Below, in pieces: positions 1 through 8,246 of a stretch of DNA of 64,000 nt. The notes beneath the pieces were generated by a model. The model had not been told where the DNA came from and did not search any database. It was given only the letters and a program-made list of their open reading frames with translations. Source of the DNA: Candidatus Gastranaerophilales bacterium. GTDB taxonomy: Bacteria; Cyanobacteriota; Vampirovibrionia; Gastranaerophilales; Gastranaerophilaceae. The position numbers and the translations under genes were made by a program. The DNA lies in NCBI GenBank assembly GCA_944323115.1, contig CALURG010000079.1, positions 83,468 through 147,467 of the forward strand, given 5' to 3'. Within the stretch, counting starts at the first letter, position 1. The number at the start of each line of letters is the position of its first letter.

Positions 1-1010
1 ACACCGTGAAAACAGCTCCAAGAAGATGCCTGTTTTATGTCGGCTTCATCACTGACTCCGTATTTGTCAAGGTATTCGGCATAATTTGTAAGAGTGAATC
101 CTGCATCTTTTGCTTTCACACGAAGAACATAAGCAAGAGCCATATCACCAAATTTTGTATGATGGCCGTAGCTTTCTCCGTCCGTTCCGATGTTGACAAG
201 CTGTGCATATCCTCTTGTGTCGGACAATCCTTCTTTGAGTCTGTTTACAAATTTGTTTCCGTCTTGAAGAATATTGTCAAAAGCGACGGATTTTGAAATT
301 GCCCCGTCGTAAAAGAACAAATCAATAAATTTTTTGGGGTTGCTTTTGATAAAGTATCTGTATGGTTTTGCAGGGTCGATATTTCCCCATCCTGCGTCTG
401 TCCACTCTTTTGCCCCGAGTTTACGATAGCTTTGTGCTTGATACGGAGAAAGAATGGTAAATTTAATACCGTTGTCTGCCAGTACTTCAAGGGTTTCATC
501 ATCTACGGCAGTTTCTGCAAGCCACATGCCTTCGGGCATTCTTCCGAATCTGTATTCAAAATCTCTTATGCCCCATCTCACCTGAGTTTCTTTGTCATGT
601 CTGTTGGCAAGAGGCATTATCATGTGATTGTAGACCTGTGCGATGGCATTTCCATGACCGGAAAACCTTACACGGCTGACGATGTCGGCTCTTATTATCC
701 TTTCATAAGTTTTTGGTGCATGTGTTTCCATCCAGGAAAGCAATGTAGGGCCAAAGTTGTAACTCATAAGAGAATAGTTATTTACGATATCGAGAACTTT
801 GTTGTTGGCGTCTACTATCCTTGATGCAGAGTTTGGATTGTAGCATTCGAGGTTTACCCTTTCATTCCAGTCATGAAAAGGAAGAGCACTGTCTTGCAGC
901 TCTATGGCTTCGAGCCAGGGATTTTCTCTTGGCGGCTGGTAGAAGTGTCCGTGTATTGTTAGATAGTTTTTCTTTTTTTCACTCTTGCTTTCGGATTTGT
1001 TTTCTGCCAT
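1..1010 (-). CDS. GH57-like glycoside hydrolase (DUF3536 type), 3' end cut off
   Basis: The first 336 residues are visible; the C-terminus runs off the window. The protein looks like a GH57-family alpha-glucan-active enzyme. The conserved GH57 regions can be read in order: HGHFYQPP at residues 20-27, GHGNAIAQ at about 118-125, MWLAE at 162-166, where E166 fits the nucleophile, and TDGESYGHH near 275-285, where the Asp fits the acid/base. No signal peptide is present; the N-terminus is Lys/Ser/Glu-rich, so it is probably cytoplasmic. The ATG is preceded by GAGGAG at good spacing. The substrate cannot be read from sequence. A GH13 enzyme 36 kb away makes glucan or trehalose metabolism plausible. 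Confidence 0.85.
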   Translation of the reverse strand, partial: MAENKSESKSEKKKNYLTIHGHFYQPPRENPWLEAIELQDSALPFHDWNERVNLECYNPNSASRIVDANNKVLDIVNNYSLMSYNFGPTLLSWMETHAPKTYERIIRADIVSRVRFSGHGNAIAQVYNHMIMPLANRHDKETQVRWGIRDFEYRFGRMPEGMWLAETAVDDETLEVLADNGIKFTILSPYQAQSYRKLGAKEWTDAGWGNIDPAKPYRYFIKSNPKKFIDLFFYDGAISKSVAFDNILQDGNKFVNRLKEGLSDTRGYAQLVNIGTDGESYGHHTKFGDMALAYVLRVKAKDAGFTLTNYAEYLDKYGVSDEADIKQASSWSCFHG

Positions 1011-1109
1011 AACAAGGTAACTCCTCAACTGTTCTACAAATTTGACCTGATTATATTATACAAATATTTTTTTACTTTTTTCAAATTAAAAAATTACATT
1101 CAAAACAAA

Positions 1110-1679
1110 CTATGCTTTCTTTTCTTTATTTTTCTTTGTTAAAACAACAAGTTTTTCCGTATCCAGCCAGGTATCTGTCAACGCATCCGAGAAAACTTTT
1201 CCGTAAATTTCTACAATGTCTCCGGAGTCAAGATCAATGAATTTTTCGGCATAATCACGTTTTATAAAAATTTTCATTTCCGCAAGGGGGATTGTGTGAT
1301 CTGTGACATCGTCTCTTTTTATCAAAAAAGAAATATATTTTTGTGAATCTCTAAATGCCGGTTTGTAATCCAATCCGAGTGTTGAAAACTTGTCAAATAC
1401 CGCTTTGAATTTGATTTGTTTTCCCAAATATTGTGACGGATCTGCCACAACATCAAGCGGTTTTACACAAACATAATTTTTTTCGTTTATTACAGGATTT
1501 GCTGCCGCCTTTTTGGCTTCAGGTGTATCTTTTTGAGCCAGATTCAATTCAACAGATTCAGGTGAAGCGGCTGCTTTCAAAACAGGTATTTCCGGTTTGT
1601 GTGCAAATGCTACAAGTCCGCCTGCTATTATCAGTGCAGAAATTAAAGAAATTGATATTGTATTTTTTAGATTTTTCAT
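1110..1679 (-). CDS. Exported or membrane-anchored protein with a possible OB-like domain
   Basis: This 189-residue protein has an N-terminal hydrophobic segment (about residues 8-27) that reads as a signal peptide or anchor, an Ala/Pro/Glu-rich linker to about 70, and a beta-rich domain from about 75 to 180 with the phrases YLGKQIKFKA and GDIVEIYGKV. Those spacings recall small OB-fold proteins, but that is inference and I cannot name the family. A lysine-rich tail follows. The start has AAGGTGA about 8 nt upstream. It lies between the glycosidase and a glycosyltransferase-like gene on the same strand, with gaps suggesting separate transcription. Confidence 0.7.
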   Translation of the reverse strand: MKNLKNTISISLISALIIAGGLVAFAHKPEIPVLKAAASPESVELNLAQKDTPEAKKAAANPVINEKNYVCVKPLDVVADPSQYLGKQIKFKAVFDKFSTLGLDYKPAFRDSQKYISFLIKRDDVTDHTIPLAEMKIFIKRDYAEKFIDLDSGDIVEIYGKVFSDALTDTWLDTEKLVVLTKKNKEKKA

Positions 1680-1752
1680 TTGAATTTCACCTTATATTTA
1701 TTTTATTTTTTAACTACTAAATTTTATCATATATCTTAAAAATAGTAATTAA

Positions 1753-3078
1753 TTAGTTTATACTATCCGGTTTGCCGATTCTAAGAGTGATTGAAAACAG
1801 GAACAAAAACACAGGAAGAATTTGAAGAATTATTCTGTCCATTGAATTTTCAACAAGCCAGTTTATATCATGCGGGGCCAAAACATAAACGGCCACATAT
1901 CCGCAGACGGTTAATCCGAATATTAAAGAAGAAAGCAAAAACGGCTGCCGTAATTTTTCTCTGATTTTAAACCCTTTAAAGCACAGCAGCACAAGTGCCA
2001 GAAATATAAAAAATTTCTTAAACAACAGCGTTATAAAAGTTTTTGCTATCACAATATAGCGGTTTATATCAAAAGCAAAGACATAAGATTTTGTTTCATT
2101 AAAACCAAAAATCAAATCATTGGGTGCTGCACTGAATTTTTTAAACAAAATTGCAAAGAAAATTGTTATGCCGGCCAGCACGGCAGTGAATATTGATTTT
2201 TTATAATCTTTATTTCTTAAAAACCATCCGAAAATCACCGCAGCATATATTGCAAAAAACATTAAGCCTTCATTTTTTACCCATACGCTGAGACCTGCAA
2301 AAATCAAACCCAGCAATAGAGTGTTGAATCTGTTGTTTTTGAAATACAGAAAAAGACAAACAACAGAAGATAAAAAGAACATGGCAAGAGGAATATCTGC
2401 ACACTGTGCAGCCCCGTTTACAAGAAAAATATCACACAGCATAAAAACAGTACACACTGCATATGCTACTTTTTCGCTTTTAAAATATCTCAAAGCCTGA
2501 TACAAAAGATAAATAAGCCCGAATGTAAACAGAAATCCTATCAGAATGTTTGCCGTAAAATCCTGGTGAGAGCTATACAGCCACAATCTGGCTGTTGAGC
2601 AAGGCAAAAACAACGGATAGTCTCCGTGCGACATAAAGTGCGGAAGATTAAACAGGTTTTTCCACAACGGGCTTTGCAAATACAAAAATTCAGCCTTTAT
2701 GTTCCAGATACGAAAGCCGTCCCAGCTTCCCATAGGATTGTTTATAAAATATTTTAAAAATATAACCAGAGCATAAATATTTGCTAAATAAAACCAGTTG
2801 TTCAGTCTTTTAAATTTGTGTTTTGACAAATCGGGACGCTCTTGGTTGTAATAAATCAAAGCCAGTATCAATACAAATATCATTTCAAAAAATCTAAAAT
2901 CGCTGAGGCTGTAAATGTTTAAACATTGATGTAAAAAGTAAAACAAAGAATGAATTGCAAAGCCAAAAGGAATTGCAAAAAGTATTCTAAACCGCAGCTC
3001 CATGTCTCTGTCTATTACAGAAACAGCCAAATATCCGCTCAAAAGAACTATAATCAATGCAAAAAATAAACTCATCAT
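1753..3078 (-). CDS. Multi-spanning GT-C-like membrane glycosyltransferase
   Basis: The 441-residue protein has about ten or more hydrophobic segments. The large loop after the early helices contains GSWDGFRIWNIKAEFL and then HGDYPLFLP; acidic residues in the first extracytoplasmic loop followed by aromatic-rich segments are typical of GT-C enzymes that transfer sugars from polyprenyl-phosphate donors. The family call is inferred from topology and this loop; donor and acceptor are unknown. It overlaps the preceding gene by 4 nt (ATGA) and has AAGGAAAT as ribosome binding site, so it is translated coupled to the small membrane protein upstream. They may form one complex. Confidence 0.7.
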   Translation of the reverse strand: MMSLFFALIIVLLSGYLAVSVIDRDMELRFRILFAIPFGFAIHSLFYFLHQCLNIYSLSDFRFFEMIFVLILALIYYNQERPDLSKHKFKRLNNWFYLANIYALVIFLKYFINNPMGSWDGFRIWNIKAEFLYLQSPLWKNLFNLPHFMSHGDYPLFLPCSTARLWLYSSHQDFTANILIGFLFTFGLIYLLYQALRYFKSEKVAYAVCTVFMLCDIFLVNGAAQCADIPLAMFFLSSVVCLFLYFKNNRFNTLLLGLIFAGLSVWVKNEGLMFFAIYAAVIFGWFLRNKDYKKSIFTAVLAGITIFFAILFKKFSAAPNDLIFGFNETKSYVFAFDINRYIVIAKTFITLLFKKFFIFLALVLLCFKGFKIREKLRQPFLLSSLIFGLTVCGYVAVYVLAPHDINWLVENSMDRIILQILPVFLFLFSITLRIGKPDSIN

Positions 3079-3524
3079 TTTATTTCCTTTTCAAGAACAT
3101 ACATATTGCTGTTAATCTTTTGTTTTTCGACAAATCCTTGAGGGAAAAGTTTTTTGTTCACAAAAGATGCAATAACATAATCGGATTCCGTATCGTTTTT
3201 CAATATTGAAGGTACTATTGCGTACTGTGTGATATAAAAAGATTTTATGGATTCGGGCAAGTCAAATACGCTGTTTTGTTCAACATCCGAGACATAACCG
3301 ATACGTCCTTCATCTTGAAAATCAGAAATTTTTTCTGTCGCAAATCTGATTGCCTGCACTTGTGAATAAAAAGGATTTTTCCATATAAAATCCTGTGTAA
3401 TCATGGTAAAAGGCACCTGTAACGGCAAGAAAAAATATTTTAGGTTTATCAATATAACAATAAGAAATACCGCAGAAAAAAACACTCTGTCAGGGATTTT
3501 GTGAATTTTTTTCATCATGTCCAT
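3075..3524 (-). CDS. Small single-span membrane protein, partner of the GT-C-like gene
   Basis: This 149-residue protein has one hydrophobic segment (about residues 13-32) followed by an approximately 115-residue domain that should lie outside the membrane. I recognise no family. Its start overlaps the end of coaE by about 10 nt and its stop overlaps the next gene start by 4 nt, so translation is coupled on both sides. Two close ATG codons occur at the start and the ribosome site is weak, so the exact start is uncertain. The tight link to the glycosyltransferase suggests an accessory role in the same envelope process (inference). Confidence 0.65.
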   Translation of the reverse strand: MDMMKKIHKIPDRVFFSAVFLIVILINLKYFFLPLQVPFTMITQDFIWKNPFYSQVQAIRFATEKISDFQDEGRIGYVSDVEQNSVFDLPESIKSFYITQYAIVPSILKNDTESDYVIASFVNKKLFPQGFVEKQKINSNMYVLEKEIK

Positions 3525-4105
3525 AGTCTTTCAATTGTTTTGTTAATCTGTGTTTCCAATTCTATCAAATCGTTGTTGTTTTCAATGATAAAGTCTGCCA
3601 TGTATCTTTTTTCTTCCTGAGACACTTGAGAATTTATACGCTCAAGTGCATGTTCAAGGCTGTATCCGTTTCTGTTCATAAGTCTTTGGAGTCTGATTTT
3701 TTTGTCCGCACAGACAAGAATCGTTCTGTCAAAAAGATTCTGCATATTGGCTTCAAAAAGCAGAGGAACGGATGCCGCTACTATCTCTTCTTTTTGATGT
3801 TCTTCAAAAAACTCAAGAATTTTCTTTTCGGCAAGAGGATGCAAAATATTTTCCAACGCTTCCATTTTTTCGGGATTTGAAAACACGATGAGTCCTATTT
3901 TGTGTCTGCCCAAACGACCGTCATCAAGAAAAATGTCTTTGCCTTCAAAGAGTTTTGAAACTTTTTCAATAACCTCTTCATTGCTGTCCAAAAGCCTGTG
4001 GCAAATCCAATCGGCATCAATAACCGGGATGCCTTTTTTTTCAAAATAACTTTGTACAATGGATTTTCCTGAGGCGATATTGCCTGTGAGACCTACTTTT
4101 AACAT
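3515..4105 (-). CDS. coaE: Dephospho-CoA kinase
   Basis: Catalyses the last step of coenzyme A synthesis, ATP-dependent phosphorylation of dephospho-CoA, in the cytoplasm. The 196-residue protein starts MLKVGLTG and carries the P-loop GNIASGKS at residues 8-15, then DADWICHRLL, the usual CoaE substrate-side segment, and a C-terminal helical lid. Length is normal. I chose the ATG at 4105 because GGAAAG lies about 10 nt upstream. A TTG codon at 4114 would leave no spacing from that site. It sits 59 nt after cysS and overlaps the following small membrane protein, so it is probably part of a cysS-coaE operon. Confidence 0.95.
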   Translation of the reverse strand: MLKVGLTGNIASGKSIVQSYFEKKGIPVIDADWICHRLLDSNEEVIEKVSKLFEGKDIFLDDGRLGRHKIGLIVFSNPEKMEALENILHPLAEKKILEFFEEHQKEEIVAASVPLLFEANMQNLFDRTILVCADKKIRLQRLMNRNGYSLEHALERINSQVSQEEKRYMADFIIENNNDLIELETQINKTIERLWT

Positions 4106-4164
4106 GCTTGCCAACTTTCCGTAAGTTAACTATTTCTTATACCGCATATAGCTGCTGTGTCTGC

Positions 4165-5601
4165 TTATTTTATTTCAAAAACAGTGCCGTCTTTTGTGTC
4201 TTTCAGTACGATATTTATTTTGTCCAGAGAATCTCTTATTTTATCGGCAGCAGCCCAATTTTTTTCGGCTCTTGCCTTGTTTCTTTCTTCTATGATTTTA
4301 TCCATGATTTCTTTTGCGGAAGCGTTTTTGTCTTCTACAAAATCAAATTCATCAATGACATGAGAAAGTTTTTCTTTAAGCTGGTTTTCATCCAGCTCGA
4401 CTTTTTCAAAATCAAACCCGAGCACTTTAGAAAGTTTGATTAGAATTGACAAATATTTTGCCGCATTCTCTTTGTCTGAAGAATCTTTTGCCTTATTTGC
4501 TTTTGAAGCTACATCAAACAACACCGCAAGTGCTTTTGATGTATTTATATCATCATTCATTGCTTCTTTAAAAGCTTCTGTTTCCTCCGATTCGATATTG
4601 TCTGTCAGTTTATCTTTTCCTATCCAGACAAGTACATTGTTTGCAGCATTTTTGAGTCTTTGCACTCCGGCATGTGCCGAAGAAAGTGCTTCATCATTAA
4701 ATTCTACCGGCATTCTGTAATGATTTGTCAAAATAAAAAATCTGATTGTGTTTGCGTCATATTTTTCTAACAAACCGTTTATTGTAATGAAATTGCCTAA
4801 AGACTTGGACATTTTTTCTTTGTTTATAGTAACAAAACCGTTGTGCATCCAATATTTTACAAATCTGCATCCGTTTGCACATTCTGACTGGGCAATTTCG
4901 TTTTCGTGGTGAGGAAATATCAAGTCAGCACCGCCTGCGTGAATATCGATTTCATCAGCAAGGTGTTTTTTGCTCATAGCGGAGCATTCAATATGCCAGC
5001 CGGGTCTTCCTACACCCCATGGGCTTTTGTATCCGAATTTTTCATCTTTTTTCCACAGTGCAAAATCCAAAGGATCTTCTTTTATGTCAGAAGCCTCTAC
5101 TCTTGCACCGGATTCCAAATCATCAATAGGCTGTTTACTCAAATAACCGTATCTCGGGAATTTTTTGACTCTGAAATAAACATCACCGTCAACTTCGTAA
5201 GCAAAACCTTTTTCGATAAGAGTTTTCACCATTTTTATCATTTCACCGAGTGTTTTTGTTGCAAAAGGTTCAACATCAGGTTTGAGGTTATTTAATTTTT
5301 TCATTGATTCGGAAAAAATATCGTAGTATTTTTTTGCAATTTCATCCGGTGTGCAGTTTTCTTTTACGGATTTGTTAAGTATTTTGTCATCGACATCCGT
5401 AACATTGCGGCAGTATTTAACATCATAGCCGAGAAATTTCAGATATCTGTACAAAACATCCCAAGTAATATAGCAGCGTGCGTGGCCCAAATGTGGATGG
5501 TCATAAACTGTCGGCCCGCAGACATACATATTTACCTTGTTGCCGCTGATAGGAACAAATTCTTCTGTTTTTCCTGAATATGAATTAAAAACTTTTAACA
5601 T
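4165..5601 (-). CDS. cysS: Cysteinyl-tRNA synthetase
   Basis: Charges tRNA-Cys with cysteine. This class I synthetase is 478 residues, a normal length. C28 in VCGPTVYD starts the zinc site, the HIGH-type motif is HLGH at 37-40, the Rossmann-domain landmarks GWHIECSAM and FPHHENEIAQS follow, and the KMSKS loop is EKMSKSLGN around residue 267. A helical anticodon-binding C-terminus completes it. A weak AGGTT lies about 10 nt before the ATG. It heads the cysS-coaE-small protein-glycosyltransferase run on the minus strand. Confidence 0.97.
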   Translation of the reverse strand: MLKVFNSYSGKTEEFVPISGNKVNMYVCGPTVYDHPHLGHARCYITWDVLYRYLKFLGYDVKYCRNVTDVDDKILNKSVKENCTPDEIAKKYYDIFSESMKKLNNLKPDVEPFATKTLGEMIKMVKTLIEKGFAYEVDGDVYFRVKKFPRYGYLSKQPIDDLESGARVEASDIKEDPLDFALWKKDEKFGYKSPWGVGRPGWHIECSAMSKKHLADEIDIHAGGADLIFPHHENEIAQSECANGCRFVKYWMHNGFVTINKEKMSKSLGNFITINGLLEKYDANTIRFFILTNHYRMPVEFNDEALSSAHAGVQRLKNAANNVLVWIGKDKLTDNIESEETEAFKEAMNDDINTSKALAVLFDVASKANKAKDSSDKENAAKYLSILIKLSKVLGFDFEKVELDENQLKEKLSHVIDEFDFVEDKNASAKEIMDKIIEERNKARAEKNWAAADKIRDSLDKINIVLKDTKDGTVFEIK

Positions 5602-5696
5602 AACCGATAACCTAAATAAAATTTTCCGATGATATTTATATTACATCAAAACGGTTTATCTTAAAAGTCTTTAAAGAGTAATATAGTACAGCAGGA

Positions 5697-7373
5697 CTAT
5701 TTACCGGCAGTTGCTGTATTTTTATGCTGCAATTTATTCCACGCATCATAGGTGGTTTTCATAAGATTTTGCTTTTCTATGTATTTTACATACAAGTCAT
5801 TGGCTTTTGTGCCCAGCAAATTCAAAACATAGCCAATACCAAGACCCAAAAACAGGTTTTTAGCTCCGGTCCAGCCTCTTGTCATACCGTAATACGATGT
5901 TGCAACACCGCCTAGTATCGGTATACCTTGAGTGAATGTTTTACCGATTCTTTCGTGTTTGTCTTTGGAATTTACAACAAGGAATGTACCCAGTGCTGTA
6001 GGCCCCAATATACCTAAAATATCCGTCGGCAATGAGCCTACTTGAAGTTCGGCAAGTTTTTCAAAAGAGTTTAACTCTGATGAAATTGCAGTATTGAGAC
6101 TGTTGTTTAAATTTCCGGCATATTGTTTTGCTTGCTTGTATTGAACGGAATCTTTTCCGAATTTTTCTTTGATAAGAGTTAGTGCATCTTGAGCGAGTCC
6201 TTTTTTTGTTGATTCTTCGGAGATAGCTTTGTTAAATTCGTTTATTTTAATATTTATACTGTTTATTTTGTCTGCGTTTTGTCTGTCTGCTTTAAAAATT
6301 GCAGAAAGATTCTTCATTTCGGATGACAATTTTTTGTATATTTTACTTCTGATTTCAGCTTCTTGCGGCCCTGAAACAGTCTTGTATTCATCAAGTGATT
6401 TGTTTATGTCCTTGATTAGATTTACGGCATGTTTATTACCCGGATCTACAAATATTTCTATTTCTCCGACAATCTGTTTTATTTTTTCATAGTTGTCGGA
6501 AATATTGTTTGAAAAAATATTTTTGTTTTGTGACAATATTTTTGATAATGCTTTTTTCTCGGAAGCTACCAAATCAGTAGTTATATAAGTTTTGTATTTT
6601 TTTACATTCTTTAAAAGACCGCCTTGTGAAAACAATTTTTCGTACACAGCTTCATCAAGACCGTACATTTCTTTGAAAGCTTTTTCTGTACGCTGGAAAT
6701 GTTCCGCCGTTGAAAAATTATCTTTAAACAATTTTTTCATACTGTTTGAATATTCAAGCAATTTTTCTTTTACTTGAGTGTCACCGGTTTGTTTTGCCAA
6801 ATCTTCAATATATGAACAAAATTTCAAGTTAGCTGATTCGGATTTTGTATAATAATCTCTTGTATTTTTAGTTACTACGCCTTTAAATGCTTTGTTTAGC
6901 TTCACAATAACGGGTTCAAATCCGAGTTTCTTCAACCAGTGTCTTGCCCAGCTGTCTTTTATGGCGGAAATATTCGAGGCGGATTGCATGGAATCTGCCA
7001 TTGGCTGTAGTGCTTTGCTGATTTTCAGTTTGATTTTTTGATAAAGTGTGAGTTCTTTTGTATCTTGGGACAGGTTGTAAATTTTTTTCTGCAAGTTTCT
7101 TGACCACTTTGAAACTTTTTTTGAAAAACCGGAAGAAAATCCTTTTGATAATGTAAAAAGCCCTATCAAAGACAACAAAGCAACAGAACCGACAGAAATG
7201 CCTATTATACCAAACAATTTTTTATTATTTTTGTTTTCTTTTTCGGAAGGAACATCAGAAACTTTTACGGAGGCAGCAGAAATAGTACTTGCCGGTGACA
7301 AGCCGTTTTGACTTTGACCGGATATCTGTATAAAACCGGTATATGGATTATTTTTTGAAAAATTAACTGTCAT
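5697..7373 (-). CDS. Large membrane-anchored coiled-coil protein, unknown family
   Basis: The 558-residue protein has a polar N-terminus beginning MTVNFS, one strong membrane span at about 53-75, a long helical, lysine/glutamate-rich middle (about 90-430), and a second hydrophobic region near 455-530 rich in Gly (GILGPTALGTF, GIPILGGVA). I recognise no named family. The first six residues match those of the next upstream gene on the same strand, M[S/T]VNFS, hinting at a shared N-terminal signal. GGCAGGT before the ATG is the ribosome site. The architecture (N-terminal tag, one span, helical body, hydrophobic C-terminal pair) resembles the other unknown membrane proteins in this window but without clear sequence identity. 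Confidence 0.7.
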   Translation of the reverse strand: MTVNFSKNNPYTGFIQISGQSQNGLSPASTISAASVKVSDVPSEKENKNNKKLFGIIGISVGSVALLSLIGLFTLSKGFSSGFSKKVSKWSRNLQKKIYNLSQDTKELTLYQKIKLKISKALQPMADSMQSASNISAIKDSWARHWLKKLGFEPVIVKLNKAFKGVVTKNTRDYYTKSESANLKFCSYIEDLAKQTGDTQVKEKLLEYSNSMKKLFKDNFSTAEHFQRTEKAFKEMYGLDEAVYEKLFSQGGLLKNVKKYKTYITTDLVASEKKALSKILSQNKNIFSNNISDNYEKIKQIVGEIEIFVDPGNKHAVNLIKDINKSLDEYKTVSGPQEAEIRSKIYKKLSSEMKNLSAIFKADRQNADKINSINIKINEFNKAISEESTKKGLAQDALTLIKEKFGKDSVQYKQAKQYAGNLNNSLNTAISSELNSFEKLAELQVGSLPTDILGILGPTALGTFLVVNSKDKHERIGKTFTQGIPILGGVATSYYGMTRGWTGAKNLFLGLGIGYVLNLLGTKANDLYVKYIEKQNLMKTTYDAWNKLQHKNTATAGK

Positions 7374-7520
7374 TTACCTGCCAAACATTGCCTGCTTATA
7401 TTTATTAAAACATCTGTGTAAAATTATTTGCCAAAACAATAAATTTCAATTTACAAAACATAATAAATCACTTGAAAAATCCGGGAAAATGAATTTTCAA
7501 GCTGCCTGATTATATTATTG

Positions 7521-7550
7521 AAAAAACTCCCGATAAAACGGGAGTTTTTT
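7521..7550 (-). terminator. Rho-independent terminator
   Basis: Perfect 12-bp arms (7521-7532 and 7539-7550, AAAAAACTCCCG and its complement) enclose a 6-nt loop. The A-run of one arm becomes the U-tract on the minus strand. It lies just after the stop of the 127-residue minus-strand gene and separates it from the 558-residue gene. The symmetric A/T ends mean it could work in both directions. Confidence 0.85.
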
Positions 7551-7575
7551 ATAATTTACAATTGTATTTTTCAAA

Positions 7576-7959
7576 CTAGGCAGCAGGTTTTTTGGAGAAC
7601 AAGTTTCTAACCCAGACGGCTGCTTTGTTCCAATATTTTGTTGCAAAATCACCAACTGTTGCTACCGCTTTTTTACCGTAGAAAGCTGCTTTTTCCGTAA
7701 ATTTTGAGCCTGAAGGCAGTTTTGATGTTACATCAAAGTTTTTGAACATATCAACTTTGCCTCTCAATGCAGCTGCACCGCCCAAAACTACTGCTGCTGC
7801 GATTAATGTTTTCAAAAACCAGCGGCTTTTCTTTTTAGGCTGATAATAAGCTGTATCCATAGGACTGCTTGCTGCCGGTTGTTGAGTTGTTGTGTAAGCC
7901 GGCTTTCTTGAAATAGTTGACGGATTCATCGGGGTAATAGTTGAGAAATTTACTGACAT
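7576..7959 (-). CDS. Small single-span membrane protein, unknown family
   Basis: This 127-residue protein begins MSVNFSTITP, followed by a Pro/Thr/Gln-rich stretch, a basic patch KKKSR, one membrane span (about residues 48-66, Ala/Val/Leu/Gly-rich) and a basic amphipathic C-terminal part ending KKPAA. I place the start at 7959, where AAGGAGTG lies 7 nt upstream; an upstream in-frame extension has no ribosome site and would add 18 unusual residues. It is flanked by its own terminator downstream. It shares the first residues with the neighbouring 558-residue protein and general layout with the 122-residue protein at 25228-25596. Function unknown. Confidence 0.7.
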   Translation of the reverse strand: MSVNFSTITPMNPSTISRKPAYTTTQQPAASSPMDTAYYQPKKKSRWFLKTLIAAAVVLGGAAALRGKVDMFKNFDVTSKLPSGSKFTEKAAFYGKKAVATVGDFATKYWNKAAVWVRNLFSKKPAA

Positions 7960-8246
7960 AATAACACTCCTTTTTATAACACTTCTGTAGACATAAAAAA
8001 CATGAGAAAACAAATTATTGATAAAATTAAAAATTTTGAATTAAATTTGAAACATTTTGTTACATTATACCATGTTTTTTACGATTTTGGAATATTTTTT
8101 CACCAACTGTAGTCTGTATAAACAGAGTGTTTAAAAAAACCTGCAATAAGGAATGCTCTGTTGTTAATCCAGCTACCTGCACAAGTATAAAACTACCGGC
8201 AGCAAAAGTGACACCGAACCGGACAGGAATTAAAGAGGATAAAATA

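Noticed and set aside
7960..8013. Upstream extension of the 127-residue membrane protein
   Set aside because: The added residues have no ribosome site, whereas AAGGAGTG sits 7 nt before the internal ATG at 7959.
8127..8246. Upstream extension of the ZAS/TonB-like protein
   Set aside because: AGAGGAT at proper spacing marks 8247 as the start; the extension is Cys-rich and unlike the following domain.
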